Source: Phragmites australis
Taxonomy: Eukaryota > Streptophyta > Magnoliopsida > Poales > Poaceae
Direction: 5' to 3'
DNA length: 64,000 nt
Assembly (NCBI RefSeq): GCF_958298935.1
Contig: NC_084928.1
Coordinates: 15,035,501 to 15,099,500, forward strand
In this document: piece after piece, positions 22,153-33,653 of the stretch
How positions within the stretch are numbered: position 1 is the stretch's first letter
Layout: every line of letters starts with the position of its first letter
Notes under the pieces: model-generated
What the model was told of the DNA's origin: nothing
Seen by the model: only the letters and a program-made list of their open reading frames with translations
Databases searched by the model: none
Translations under genes and position numbers: made by a program

Positions 22153-25085
22153 AATGAATCTCGACCTCATGATTCGGACGGATGGGAAAAGAGATGAGGA
22201 AACTCCATCTTCAGATCTTCTTATCTCTCCCACATCGCTTCATCTTTCGAGTGGTGAATCCATTGCACTTTGCATATTAGTATTACTTTGGTCCCGGTCA
22301 CTCTTTTTGATCTTTCAAGAATCTTCATGGGATACTCTGTATAGGAAAGATCTTCCTGAACATCCAGTTCTCCCATTGGTAATTGTTCTTCAGGCACTTG
22401 AAGACATTTCTTCAGCTGAGACACATGAAAGACATCATGCACATCTGTCAGTTGAGGCGGTAACTCCAACTGATAAGCTACTTCTTCTATTTTATCCAGT
22501 ATCTTGTACGGTCCAATGAATCTTGGTGATAACTTCCCTCTGACCTTAAATCTACAAAGATCTCTTATGGGTGAAACCTTGAGATAGATGAAATCTCCAA
22601 TTTTAAAAACCAATTCTCTACGTCTGTTATCAGCATAAATTTTCTGCCTTGATTGTGCAATCCTCAGATTCTCTCGAATTATCTTAACTTGCTTTTCTAC
22701 ATCTCGTAGAACTTCTGGGCCAAAAACTTGACTTTCTCCAGTCTCATTCCAGATTAACGGTGTTCTACACTTTCTTCCATGTAGGGCTTCGAATGGAGGC
22801 ATTTGGGGACTTGCTTGATAACTGTTGTTGTACGAGTACTCTGCATATGGCAGACTCTTATCCAAACTTTTACCATACTTCAGAGCACAAGCTCTTAACA
22901 TATTCCTCGAGTATCTGATTTACTCTCTCAGTCTGACCATCTGTTTGAGTATGATAGGCAGAACTGAAATTCAACTTCTTGTCCATAGACTCATGTAGTT
23001 TCTGCCAAAACTTGGAAGTAAACTAAGTTACTCTATCAGAAACAATCTTCTTAGGTACTCCGTGCAAACACACTATTCTTGACATATACATCTTTGCTAG
23101 TCTGGCTCCACTATATGTAGTCTTAATCGGGAGAAAATGAGCGACTTTAGTCAAACGATAAACGATAACCTGTAAAGAATCATATCCTCCTTGTGTATGG
23201 GGTAATCCAACAATGAAATCCATACTGATTTCCTCCCATTTCCACTCAAGTACCTTCAAGGGCTGTAGCAATCCTGCTAGCCTCTGATATTTTGGTTTAA
23301 CCTTCTAGCAAGTATCACACAGGGCTACGTATTTTGCAACATCTCTTTTCATTTCATACCACCAATAACGATTCTTGAGATCTTGATGCACCTTCGTGCT
23401 TCCCTTAAATTAACTCTTTAATGGCCTTCTGATTGGGCACACAGATTCTCTTTTTGAACCACACAATACCTTGACTATCTTCTGTAAAGCTTGGTGCTTT
23501 ATCATCCTTAATAAGCTGTCTTATTTCCTTGAGCTTTTCATTTTCAAGTTGGCGTTTACAAATATTTTGCTCTAATGTGCAATCAACTTCCATGGTAGTT
23601 GCTTCTACATCTGCCACAAAACCAAGGTTAAGGTTCTCAAACTCTTTCCATAACTCAGGTTTACTATCCTGAACCATCATCGAGTTACAATAACTCTTTC
23701 GACTCAAAGCATTGGCTACCGCATTAGCCTTTCTTGGGTGATAAAGGATTCCCACATCATAGTCCCTGATTAACTCTACCCATCGGTGCTGACAAAGGTT
23801 TAAATCTGCTTGGGTGAATATATATTTCAAACTCTTGTGATCCGTGTATATCTCACACTGTTTTTCAATGAGATAGTGTCTCCAAATTTTCAGTGCATGA
23901 ACCGCTGCTGCTAATTCCAAGTCATGTGTAGGGTAATGCTCCTCATGCTTCCTTAACTGCCTTGACGCATAAGCTACAACTTGGCCTTCTTACATAAGAA
24001 CACATCCAAGTCCTTGTTGCGAAGCATCACAGTAGATATCAAAGTTCTTGCTAATGTCTGGTAAAACTAGCACTAGGGCTGTACTCAATCTCCTCTTCAA
24101 ATCTTCAAAACTTGCTTAACAAGCTGGGCCCCACTTAAAAATCACATTTTATTGTAGCAAAGAGGTAAGAGGTTGGGCTATCTTAGAGAATCCTTCTATG
24201 AAGCGGTGATAATATCCTGCTAAACCAAGGAAACTTTAGATCTCTAACACATTGGTAGGCAGTAACCAATTCAACACATCCTTCACTTTGCTTGGATCTA
24301 CCGCTACACCTCTAGGTACTATGATATGGCCGAGAAAAGCGACTTGACTTAACCAAAAATCACACTTGCTAAGCTTGGCATACAGCTGATACTCTCTGAG
24401 TGTCTGTAGCACAATTCACAAATGGTCTTCATGTTCTTCTTCATTCCTAGAGAAAATTATAATATCATCAATGAACACCACTACAAACTTTCCATATAAT
24501 CCGTAAATACCTTATTCATGAGATTCATGAAATAGGCTAGGGCATTGACCAAAACAAAAGACATAACAATATACTCATATAATCCATATGAAGTACTGTA
24601 GGAGGTCTTGGGTACATTTAATGATCGAATCTTCAACTGATAATATCCAGACCTTATATCAATCTTGGAGAACACTCAGTCTCCTTTCATTTGATCAAAC
24701 AAATCCTCAATCCGGGGTAACAGGTACTTGTTCTTAATGGTCACGTCATTGAGCGCTCTGTAGTCTACACACATCCTTCAAGTACGATCCTTCTTATCCA
24801 TGAAAAGAACTAGGGCTCCCTAAGGTGACACACTTGATCTAATAAAACCTTTACCTAATTATTCTTGGATTTGCTTCTTTAACTCAGCTAGGTCATTAAC
24901 AGATATTCTATATGGCCTTTTAGCTATAGGGGTCGTACCGGGTACCAATTCAATGACAAACTCAATTTCTCTATCTGGTGGCATACCTGGCAATTCATCT
25001 CGGAAAACATAGGGAAATTCGAGAACCACTCTGATCTGATCAATGGGGTTTTCTTCAAGTAAATTTAGAGAACAATCCTCTGTTG
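22153..25085 (-). pseudogene. pol: Pol of element B: RT, RNase H, integrase, chromodomain
   Basis: Minus-strand order: RT from about 25085 (DREIEFVIELVPGT, then [10 protein letters not shown], then DIRSGYYQLKIR) with the catalytic box FIDD at about 24461-24472; RNase H with [13 protein letters not shown] and ANALSRK (23920-23405); integrase core (23271-23023, MDFIVGLPHTQGG, then FLPIKTTYS); and the integrase C terminus (22901-22221, SYQASPQMPPFEALHGRKC, GDFIYLKVSP, DVFHVSQLKKCL). The tail (VQWIHHSKDEAMWERE) is chromodomain-like. Several stops and frameshifts separate these blocks. The N-terminal side of pol lies beyond the Sirevirus at 31128, and the frame lines up across that insertion. Confidence 0.85.
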
Positions 25086-25090
25086 CCTGG

Positions 25091-26605
25091 TGAAGGGAAT
25101 CAAGGACGTCCTAAGAATTAGGACACTTAAAACTATTGGCTCTAAAACTTTCACAAGATAAGACTATCTCAATGTGCTCTAGGCTTATCTAGTGTGTCTA
25201 CTCTACCGCTTAACAGAATTGCAAGGTAAATTGCAAGTAAGTAAATGCGGAAACGTAAATGAGGTAGAGAGACAAACTCGCCACAAGGGATTTTTATTCC
25301 ATGGTATCAGTGGTATACAAGCCACCCCTAGTCCACGTTGGAGCTCCACAAAGGATATGCTCCCCATTGTCAAGTCTCTTTCGGTCATGGCTCTTGAGAT
25401 ACCAAGTCACCAAGACAAGGTCTCAAGCACGATGAGCCACCAAGCCACCAAGGTGAGGTCTCACCACTAACCTCTCTTCCGGTCACTTGTACACCGTCAT
25501 CACTTCGGAGCTTTAGTCACAAAGATAAGGACCTCTGCGTCCCCACACAATCCTCTTGTCACCGCTCCACACCAAGTCAGAGGGTCAACAAGCTACATAT
25601 GAGTCACAAAGACTCCAAGGTACTGGCATACCTCTTGGTACACGCTTGGATCACTCCTTGATCCGAACTCTAAGTTGCAGCACCTAGCAACTCTTCTCTC
25701 TAGGCATATAAGCACTAATCACTCACTAATGGTGTGCTTAATCGCCTTGGATGAACACTTTATGCTCTTGGATGGCTTGGATGTCTTCTTAGGTGTACAA
25801 GGGTTTCTCTGGGCACCAACAACTTCAAATGAATGAGTGGAGGGGTATTTATAACCTCAAGCCCACGGACTAGCTGTTATCCCAATGGCTCAAATATTCT
25901 GTGAACACTGGATGATCCGGCATTCACAGGGGTACAAGCACCGGACCATCCGGTGTGTACATTTTCAGAAACTGGCCGTTGGAACTCCACTTAGAGTTCT
26001 TCCGAACACCGGATTGTCTGGTGTATACATCCTCTTCATCACCGGACTATCCAGTGAGTTATCCTGTGCCAGACCACGCTAAACTTCTTGTCTGCACAAA
26101 ATACTTTGGTGTGCATTGCTTCATCACCGGACCTTCCGGTGTGTACAACTTCTTCTTTTATTAGTTTTCCACACACTCTTTTAAATGCTCCAGTGAAGCT
26201 TTTGGTGTGCAACACTTCATTACCGGACTATCCGGTGAGTTATAGTCTGCTCCATTGTGACCTATGTCACAAATGCTCCAGTGATATCCATCTCATCACC
26301 GGATCATCCAGTGTCTTATAATCCATTTCCTCCGAAAATACCAAACTTCTGTTAAATAGTCCGTTGTACATCTCTTTTGATTGTCGGACCTTCCGGTGAG
26401 TGCAATCCACTCTGATTCCTTCTGACAGAATTGCTCCAGTGTGTACACTCTTTATCACTGGATCATCTGGTGAGGCAAACTGCCTCTGGACATAATGCTC
26501 CGGTGAGTGCAATTCTTCCAGCGTTGTACCTTCTAGTGAGAACAATTTCTCTGGGACTTTTTCCAATTCAATCAATCTTCCCCTTTTTGCTGATTGATGA
26601 CAACA
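25091..26605 (-). repeat. 3' LTR of the Sirevirus with palindrome array
   Basis: Begins (plus strand) TGAAGGGAAT exactly like the 5' LTR copy at 29845 and shares about 900 bp of clear similarity. The outer part (25939-26475) holds about eight copies of a CACCGGA-N3-TCCGGTG palindrome, of which the copy at 25939-25955 is perfect. The right boundary is set at a likely TGTTGTCATC start on the minus strand (about 26605) and is less certain. Confidence 0.7.
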
Positions 26606-27790
26606 CAACCAAAGCAAGAGGCAAATGATACCAATTTAGACCAATTAAAAGAATACATGATTTCAAAAGTCCATAAGGCCATACCTCTTTCTTGGATGAA
26701 TTGTAAGAACAAATTATGATACTAATTTCAAGGCAATCATGTTCTTACCAATTTATATCTCCTGTTTTTGCTACAATCTCCCCTCTTTTTATATCTCCCT
26801 CGATCGACCCATGCAAGAGCTTTTTCATCTCCTTTGTCAATTCAAGATGCATCCCCATTTGTCAACAATCTACTCAAGATAGTTCTTGCATCTTTCTTCT
26901 CTTGCATCTTGCTTTGAACTCAAAATTCTCCCCCTTTGTCAACAATCTCAAAAAGGCTACAAACACATGTTGAACTCAAGGGAAAAACATTAGAGCATTT
27001 TAGGAGAGAGCTTCATAAGCTGTGATCCATGAGGTATTGATACCAATTGAAAGAATAGGAGGCATTGATACCAATTACAAAAGACCAACAAGGATCCCAA
27101 ATCATGGAACTCACATGATATAATCTAAACTCCCCCTATATATGTGCATTCATATGATGAGAGTAAAACATATGCACAACTAGACAATATGACAAGATAG
27201 GAAGTTTAAGACATATCATGCGTGAAGGTAGCTTAAATGTATAAAATGAATTGACAATGGTACCAATTGAATCTTTTAAGTATTGCATACCTACGGGGAC
27301 TTGTTGATTATTTCATGAGACTACAAAAGATATCACTTGAAAAACATGTTAGTCTCAAATCACAACCCATAAGATATACTCCCCCTAAAAGTGTGCATAC
27401 AAGTGTTGAATATTTGTAAGAGATATGCACTTGTTATTGATAACAATAGGGAATTTATCCTATGGATTGGTTCATGGCACATAAGGAATACTAATTGAAG
27501 AGCCAATGATTACCAATTGAAGAACAAGTGCCATGAAAGAAACCAACAACTAATAAACCATGTAGGTTTCTCATAGGAGAGAGAGAGAAACACAAGCAAC
27601 CTACCATATGAAAACCTACACTAGGCTTGCAATAAAAATAAGCACATGCAATCCTAGACAAGGCAAAGATACCAATTGAAAACATTTTATATCTAGTACA
27701 TTTCACCTTTGGAAGGGAATTTAGTTATATGATGATCATGATCTTTATCAATGCGTCCAATCTTGTACACTTGACTTTTTGCTTGAATTT
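26606..27790 (-). other. Sirevirus 3' non-coding region with repeated polypurine tracts
   Basis: No gene. On the minus strand AGGGGGAG-type tracts recur (plus-strand CTCCCC(C)T near 26577, 26787, 26934, 27130 and 27380), together with repeated 'ACCAATTGAA' or 'ACCAATT' (near 26632, 27048, 27073, 27264, 27513 and 27673). Multiple polypurine tracts upstream of the 3' LTR are a described Sirevirus trait. Confidence 0.65.
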
Positions 27791-27799
27791 TCACTTAAT

Positions 27800-29780
27800 C
27801 TTGTGTACCAAGTCTCCAAATCCCCGAAGACCTGTGGACTTTAAGTCTTTTTGGAACCCAAACCGATTGGGGCCCTTTCATGTTGGTGATGACTTCCTTG
27901 GGCATCCAAATAGGTTGGTTCCACCCCCAATCCTTTCTCCCAACCATGTGTGCAACCACCTTGCCATTGTTCTTCTTCTTGAGCTTGTAGTTGTTGCTCT
28001 TGATCTTGTTCTTGTAGTTAGGCTTGGTGTAGATGTTGGAGATCTTTTTGGAGAGGTTTATCATCTTTTTATTCTCCTTGATCTCCTTCTTGACTTGCTT
28101 TCATTGGAAGGACTTGTGGCCTTCTTGATGGCACTTGAATCATGTCACGGTGGACCCCTCCGTAAGCTTCTTCACCATGGTGGTATGGTTATCTTGAGGA
28201 GGTTGGACATGGTTCTTGCCCTTTAGTCTTGCCAAGTCCTTCTTGAGCTTCTCCACTTCTTGCTTGAGCTCATCATTTTCTTGTACAATGAGGTTGTTAG
28301 ATGATTCTACAACAACATTCTCAATGCATTTCTTATTGCAAAGAGGTGAGCTAGATAAATCAATTAAATCATCACAAGAAGTAGAAGCATCTACCTTAGG
28401 ATTGTAATTAAAAAGAGAGGTAGATTGCTTCAAAGGAACCTTAGATTGAGATTTGATGCACTCAAATTTAACCTTAAGCTCTTCATGCTCCTTGTTTAGT
28501 AAATTGAATTTGCACAATAATTGCTCATAAATAGAAACAAAAGTAGCATGAATGCCATTAAGTGTATTGAATTTTTTAAGCTCTTTTGATTATTTCTTAA
28601 GGGCCCTTTGTTTCTCATTGATCAAATGAAGGAGTTCTTCATAGAAGGGAGAATTATCATCGGATTCATCATCACTTACATCGCTTTCCATACCTTTGGA
28701 CATAAGACACTTGTGAGATGACTTGCGCGATGACGACTTGCGTGATGATGACTTTGAGGAAGAGCTTCTCTTGGAGGAGTGGATGGTGAAGCTTTCATCA
28801 TTTGAGCTTGACTCTTCATCTTCACTCACCCATCTTCCCATGCTTGCAAATGCTTTTCTTCTTCCTCTTGTCTCCCTTTTGTACTTGGTCTTCTTCTCTT
28901 TCTTGATATGATCAATTGTTTTGACCAAGTCTTTCAAGGAGATCGGATGATCAATATTTGCATTGATCCTCTTGATGTTCTTCTTCACTTGTAGCATGAG
29001 CTTTGCCATCTTGGAATCAATCTCTTCATCATTTGAGGTGCTTTGATCATCTTCTTCTTGGCTCTCTTCATTTTGATCTTCATCATCTTCACTTGAGCTT
29101 GACTCTTGCTCTTGTCTCCTCATCTTCACCTTCATGTCTGAACATGATGCTTGCTTGCTTGCGAGGGCAGTTTCTTGGTGTCGGATGAGGTAGAAGCATC
29201 CACCTCCATATTCATGGTCATCTCATGGGCGGTGATCTTACCTAAAACTTGGCTTGCATTCATCTTGCTCATGTTGTGGTTGTTGTAGATGATGGAGACA
29301 ATTAGCTTGTACTTTGGAAGAAGAGCTTAGAGTATTCTCCTCACCACTTGAGCATCTTCAATCTTTGTCAAACATAGCCCATTGATCTCATTGACAAGAA
29401 TATTCATACATGAGTACATGTCAATAGCATTTTCATGGGCAAGGTGTTTGATGCTATTAAGTTTAGTCACAGGAACATGATATTTCTCATTGCGCACATC
29501 CTTTATGCCTTCATGTATTTCAATGAGACTATTCCAAATATCATGTGCATTGGTGAGAGAATATACTCTATTGAATACATCAATACATAAAGATGATAAA
29601 AGGATACTCTTCGCTAAAGTACCAAATTGTTTCTCCGCTTTGGTGATGCGTTCTTTCATCCCCTCTTCGGTGACCCTCCAAACATCTCGACCTTTTGTAT
29701 GCAAATAACATATCATAGAATTTTCCAACGGGGGAAATTAGTGCCGTCAAAGTGTGGAGCACTACTAATATCCATCCCTA
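27800..29780 (-). pseudogene. gag: Sirevirus gag
   Basis: Minus-strand blocks in order: gag core (29728-29327; YLHTKGRDVWRVTEEG, VFNRVYSLTNAHDIWNSL, MYSCMNILVNEINGL), an acidic and Ser-rich region (29135-28590; SSSEDDEDQNEESQEED, KSSSRKSSSRKSSHKC), a coiled-coil-like segment (28517-28140; ENDELKQEVEKLKKDL), a zinc-knuckle region, and a Lys/Asn-rich tail (28064-27795). In the knuckle both outer Cys codons read TGA, leaving F-K-C-H-Q-E-G-H. The long hydrophilic extension between capsid and knuckle is typical of Sirevirus gag. Frames are separated by stops, so this is a pseudogene. Protease does not follow. Confidence 0.8.
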
Positions 29781-29829
29781 ACCTCGGACATCACAACCCT
29801 AGACGGTTAAGTCCAACTAAAGAGCACGA

Positions 29830-29842
29830 GGCTCTGATACCA
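29830..29842 (-). promoter_or_regulatory. Sirevirus primer-binding site
   Basis: Minus strand TGGTATCAGAGCC, complementary to the 3' end of initiator tRNA-Met, two bases downstream of the LTR end. Confidence 0.9.
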
Positions 29843-29844
29843 AT

Positions 29845-31122
29845 TGAAGGGAATAAGGGACGTCCTAAGAGAGGGGTGAATTAGGACACTTAAAACTATT
29901 TGCTCCAAAACTTTCACAGGATAATCCTCTCTCAATTTCTATCTAAATGTGCTCTAGGCTTTATCTAGTGTGTCTACTCTACCTCCTAAGAGAATTGCAA
30001 GTAAGTAAATGCGAAAACGTAAATGAGGTAGAGAGACAAACTCGGCACTAAGGATTTTTATCTCGTGGTATCGGTGGTACACAAGTCACCCCTTGTCCAT
30101 GTTGGATCTCCACAAAGGATATGCTCCCAATCGCCAAGTCTCTTCCGGTCATGGCTCTTGAGATACCAAGTCACCAAGACAAGGCCTCATTCACAATGAG
30201 CCACCAAGCCACCAAGGCAAGGTCTCATCACTAACCTCTCTTCTGGTCACTTGTACGCTATCTTCACTTTGGAGCTTTTGTCACAAAGACAAGGGCCTCC
30301 GTGTCCCCACACAATCCTCTTGTCGCTGCTCCATACCAAGTCAGAGGGTCAACAAGTTACCGGCGAGTCACAAAGACTCCAAGGTGCCGGCGTACCTCTT
30401 GGTACACGTTTGGATCACTCCTTCATCCGCACTCTAGGTTACAGCACTTAGCAACTCTTCTCTCGAGGGCTATAAGCACTAATGACTCACTAATGGTGTG
30501 CTTAATCGCCTTGGATGAACACTTTATGCTCTTGGATGGCTTGGATTCCTTCTTAGGTGTACAAGGGTTTCTCTGGACTCTAGCAACTTCAAATGAATGA
30601 GTGGATGGGTATTTATAGCCTCAACCCTGCAGACTAGCTGTTATCCCAATGGCTCAAATATTCTGTGAACATCGGATGATCCAGCAACTTCAAATGAATG
30701 AGTGGAGGGGTATTTATAACCTCAAGCCCGCGGACTAGCTGTTATCCCAATGACTCAAATATTCTATGAACACTGGATGATCCAGCATTTATAGAGGTAC
30801 AAGCACCAGACCATCCGGAGTGTACATTCTCAGAAACTAGCTGTTGGAACTCGACTCAGAGTTCTTCTGAACACCGGATTATCGGGTGTATACATCCTCT
30901 TCATCACCGGACTACTCGGTGAGTTATGCTGAGCCAGACCGTGCCAAACTTCTTCTCTACACAAAATACTCTAGCGTGCACTGTCTTCATCACCGGCTGC
31001 GGTGGCTTCTTGATGTATTGAATCCATGAGACCTACTAACATATATTCTTGACAAACATGTTAGTCCCAATGACTATGTTGTTATTAATCACCAAAATCA
31101 TAATAGAGCCATTTTCGCTACA
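29845..31122 (-). repeat. 5' LTR of the Sirevirus
   Basis: Matches 25091 onward from its first base. A TATA-like motif (TATTTATA on the plus strand) occurs near 30610 and again near 30708 because a block of about 100 bp (AACTTCAAATGAATGAG ... GGATGATCC) is duplicated in tandem. It retains only three palindrome copies; a deletion after 30996 removes the others. Minus-strand start TGTAGCGAAA. Confidence 0.8.
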
Positions 31123-31127
31123 CCGGG

Positions 31128-31440
31128 GTAGTAGCTACAAACTCAACTCTGGTTCCATCTCCACTGGGCAGGTGGACTGCTCTTCTGGCATACTCAATTA
31201 CTCCACAAATTTGGATAACCAATCCATTCCAAGGATAACATCTATGCCCTTAGATTCCATGACTACAAGATTTGCTGGAAAGTCTACCCCCCTTATTTTT
31301 AATTTCATCCTATGACACATATATTGTGCTTTCAATTCTCCTCCAGCAGAGCTAATAAGCATAGGTTGTTTCATCATAAACCATAGATAAACCATGCTTG
31401 GCAACATACTAGGTAGTTATGAAAGAACGCAAAGCTCTAG
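31128..31440 (-). pseudogene. Element B protease
   Basis: Minus-strand protease with LVLFDSRALRSFIT at about 31455-31415 (active-site D-S-G changed to D-S-R) and the conserved VILGMDWL block (31407-31198 frame). The Arg substitution at the active site, plus a break between the two blocks, would inactivate it. It ends at the Sirevirus junction, with pol continuing at 25085. Confidence 0.75.
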
Positions 31441-32643
31441 AATCAAACAAAACTAGTGTAGGCTGAGGTTAATGAGGAACATACTGTACACCACATCCTG
31501 AACATCTTGAGCTTCTTCCGTGGTGACGTGATTGACCTTCCCTTGAACGAAATTCCGATGTCCACAGTTGTTCTGAATAGGGGTTTTATTTCCATTACGC
31601 GCCTGGGATTGAAACTGAGTGGACTTCGGGGTGTTGGTGTTGGACTGATTGAGATTCTTCTTAGGGTACCGATTCACATAGTGGCCTAACTCTCCATAGT
31701 GAAAACATCCTTTTCCTAAGGTGGGAGTATCGGGGCTATTCTTGACTTGTGGAGTAGATGGTGGAGTTGAACAAGGTGTATGATGGTTGGAGCTCTAAAC
31801 AGGGGCTTGAGACTAAGGTTTGTACTTATAATTGGTACGGAACAAAGGATCTTGTGGGGAAGTTTGAGTTGCCACACGGGGACGTGTGTTGCTTCCTTGT
31901 CCTTGGAAAGACATCTTCCTCTTCTTCCCGTCTAGTTGATGACGCTTGTGTTCAACCACTAATGCTTTGTTCACTATTGCTTGAAAATTAGGGAACTCTT
32001 GAGGAAGTAAGGCATATTCAATAGCATCGTTCAGACCTTCCAGAAAGTGTTCTTGCTTCTTCTCATCTGTATCCACTTCATTTGGAGCATACCTATTCAA
32101 CTGGGTAAACTTGGTCACATACTCTCTTACAGTCATTGATCCTTGCTTCAAGCTCATGAATTCATTCATCTTCAGACGAAAATCTCCTGATGACACATGA
32201 TGAGTGCGGAAATTGAATTTGAATTCCATCCAAGTGATAGCTGCTAGATTATCATGTACGGCACAATATGCTTCCCACTAGTATAAAGATTGATCGGCGA
32301 GTCAATGCGAATCATAGAGTACCATCTCTCTGTCATTGCACTATGCAACTTGTACCTTCCTTTCTATATCTTTCAACCAATCATCTGCATCCATATGCTC
32401 CACTGCATGACTGAAGACTAGGGACTGAGTTCTCTTGAATTCTCCAAGACTTGATGGTTGATGAGATTGAGGAACATGACTTGGCTGCTGTTACTGCATC
32501 TGCTCCATAGTTTGAGCTAAAGCTTGTAAGATCTGAGTTTGCATAGCTATCTGTTGTTCCAAGGTCACTGGAGGAGGCAGGGGTAGATTCTGTTTGTTGT
32601 TGTACTCATCATTGGTATTGGTGCTCCTTCTTGTGTTAACCAT
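31441..32643 (-). pseudogene. gag: Element B gag
   Basis: Starts on the minus strand at about 32643 with MVNTRRSTNTNDE, a usual start for Tekay-type gag. The Retrotrans_gag domain is clear at 32229-31813 (EFMSLKQGSMTVREYVTKF, FLEGLNDAIEYALL). The knuckle near 31700 reads C-F-H-Y-G-E-L-G-H, so the second Cys is lost. There are several stops before 32229. Gag would form the particle and bind RNA; this copy cannot. Confidence 0.8.
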
Positions 32644-32879
32644 CTAATTATGGTTGGAAAGAGGGATAGAAGTAGATAAACAAGACTGGAAAAGGATTTA
32701 ACAGAGGAAAAATGCAATTATATAATATTATAGATATTAAAGTTGCGATTGTGGACAAGGTGCCAATGCATTCCACATCACACACCAACACAAACAAAAG
32801 ATCCAAATCACACACTAAGCACCAAAACAATTCTCACACTTTCATTATTATCCTTAACGATTACATCGACGCTCGACTA

Positions 32880-33648
32880 TAGCGAAACTAAGATGATCTA
32901 CTGAAGACTACTGCTGGGACTCCTCTCTAGTGCGGGATCCTAAACGAGAAGAATTAGCCAATCCTTCGTCTTCTGGGGTGGGGGTATTGAGGCAGATCCT
33001 CTTGCGCTGGGGTGAGTGGATAGACATGGCTTTTTCTTCACCTTCTACAGGTTTTCTCCTTGGTTGGCATCATGCTCATCCTCGAGAAGTGAAGTGACAA
33101 AGACAAGGTATTGATGAACATCTCCCAACTCCCATAGGGCGCATTCCAATTCATCTTCCAAGCCCATGGTGAGTGCAACTTGTTTACGTAGCTTGGGGCT
33201 TTCTCTGAAAGGGCGCTTCACGAACGATTCATCACTCCCACGAGTTCTTCTGGGACAATATGCATAAGGAGAGTTGACCATCTTGCTGATGTATTGGTCT
33301 CAAACACGGGATATGGCTTGACGTGCTGCATCTTGAACACAGGTAGTGAAGGTTGCTCTTGGGGTCATTGCTGAGTGAGTGTCCACAACTCGACGAACAT
33401 CCATTCCTTCATCTTCGCTTCGCACGTAGTTGTAAATGGTGACTTCTACCTTCCATTCCACATATCCAGAGTATAATATTGCTTCTTAATTCCTCTGTAG
33501 ATTGGCTTCTGCATATGTCCAAGTCCAGAAAGTATCCCCACAGCAGGTGAGGAAGGTGTCTAGTGTGAAGACCGTCACTCTCGTAGACGTTGGGAATAGG
33601 ATCCATGCTGCGGAAAGTGGGATCATCAATCTCCTCTTCAATTGGAAC
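32880..33648 (-). pseudogene. Pre-gag reading frame of element B
   Basis: Between the leader and gag the minus strand carries remnants of a protein-coding-like sequence. One block (33653-33409) includes PNVYESDGLHTRHLPHL and EELRSNIILW; another (33281-33045) includes SPYAYCPRRTRGSDES and KLRKQVALTMGLEDELECAL, the last with coiled-coil character; it continues to about 32900. I do not recognise a function. Text of this kind is familiar to me as a pre-gag frame in long grass chromoviruses. The solo LTR at 33654 cuts its upstream end. Confidence 0.45.
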
Positions 33649-33653
33649 ACGTT

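Larger units (their letters stand above)
25091..31122 (-). mobile_element. Sirevirus (Ty1/copia) deletion derivative, pol missing
   Basis: Reverse-strand element: 5' LTR (29845-31122), primer-binding site (29830-29842), gag (about 29780-28000), then a long non-coding segment with several polypurine tracts, and 3' LTR (25091-about 26605). Flanks CCTGG (25086-25090) and CCGGG (31123-31127) are an imperfect TSD in element B pol. Gag sequence and palindromic LTR motifs match the Sirevirus (Opie/Ji-type) group. Protease, integrase and RT are absent: gag stops resembling the family near 27830 and the next recognisable parts are the polypurine-rich leader to the 3' LTR. It could move only with proteins supplied by a relative. 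Confidence 0.8.

Noticed and set aside
27729..28226. 165-codon plus-strand frame
   Set aside because: Antisense shadow of the Lys/Asn-rich tail of Sirevirus gag.
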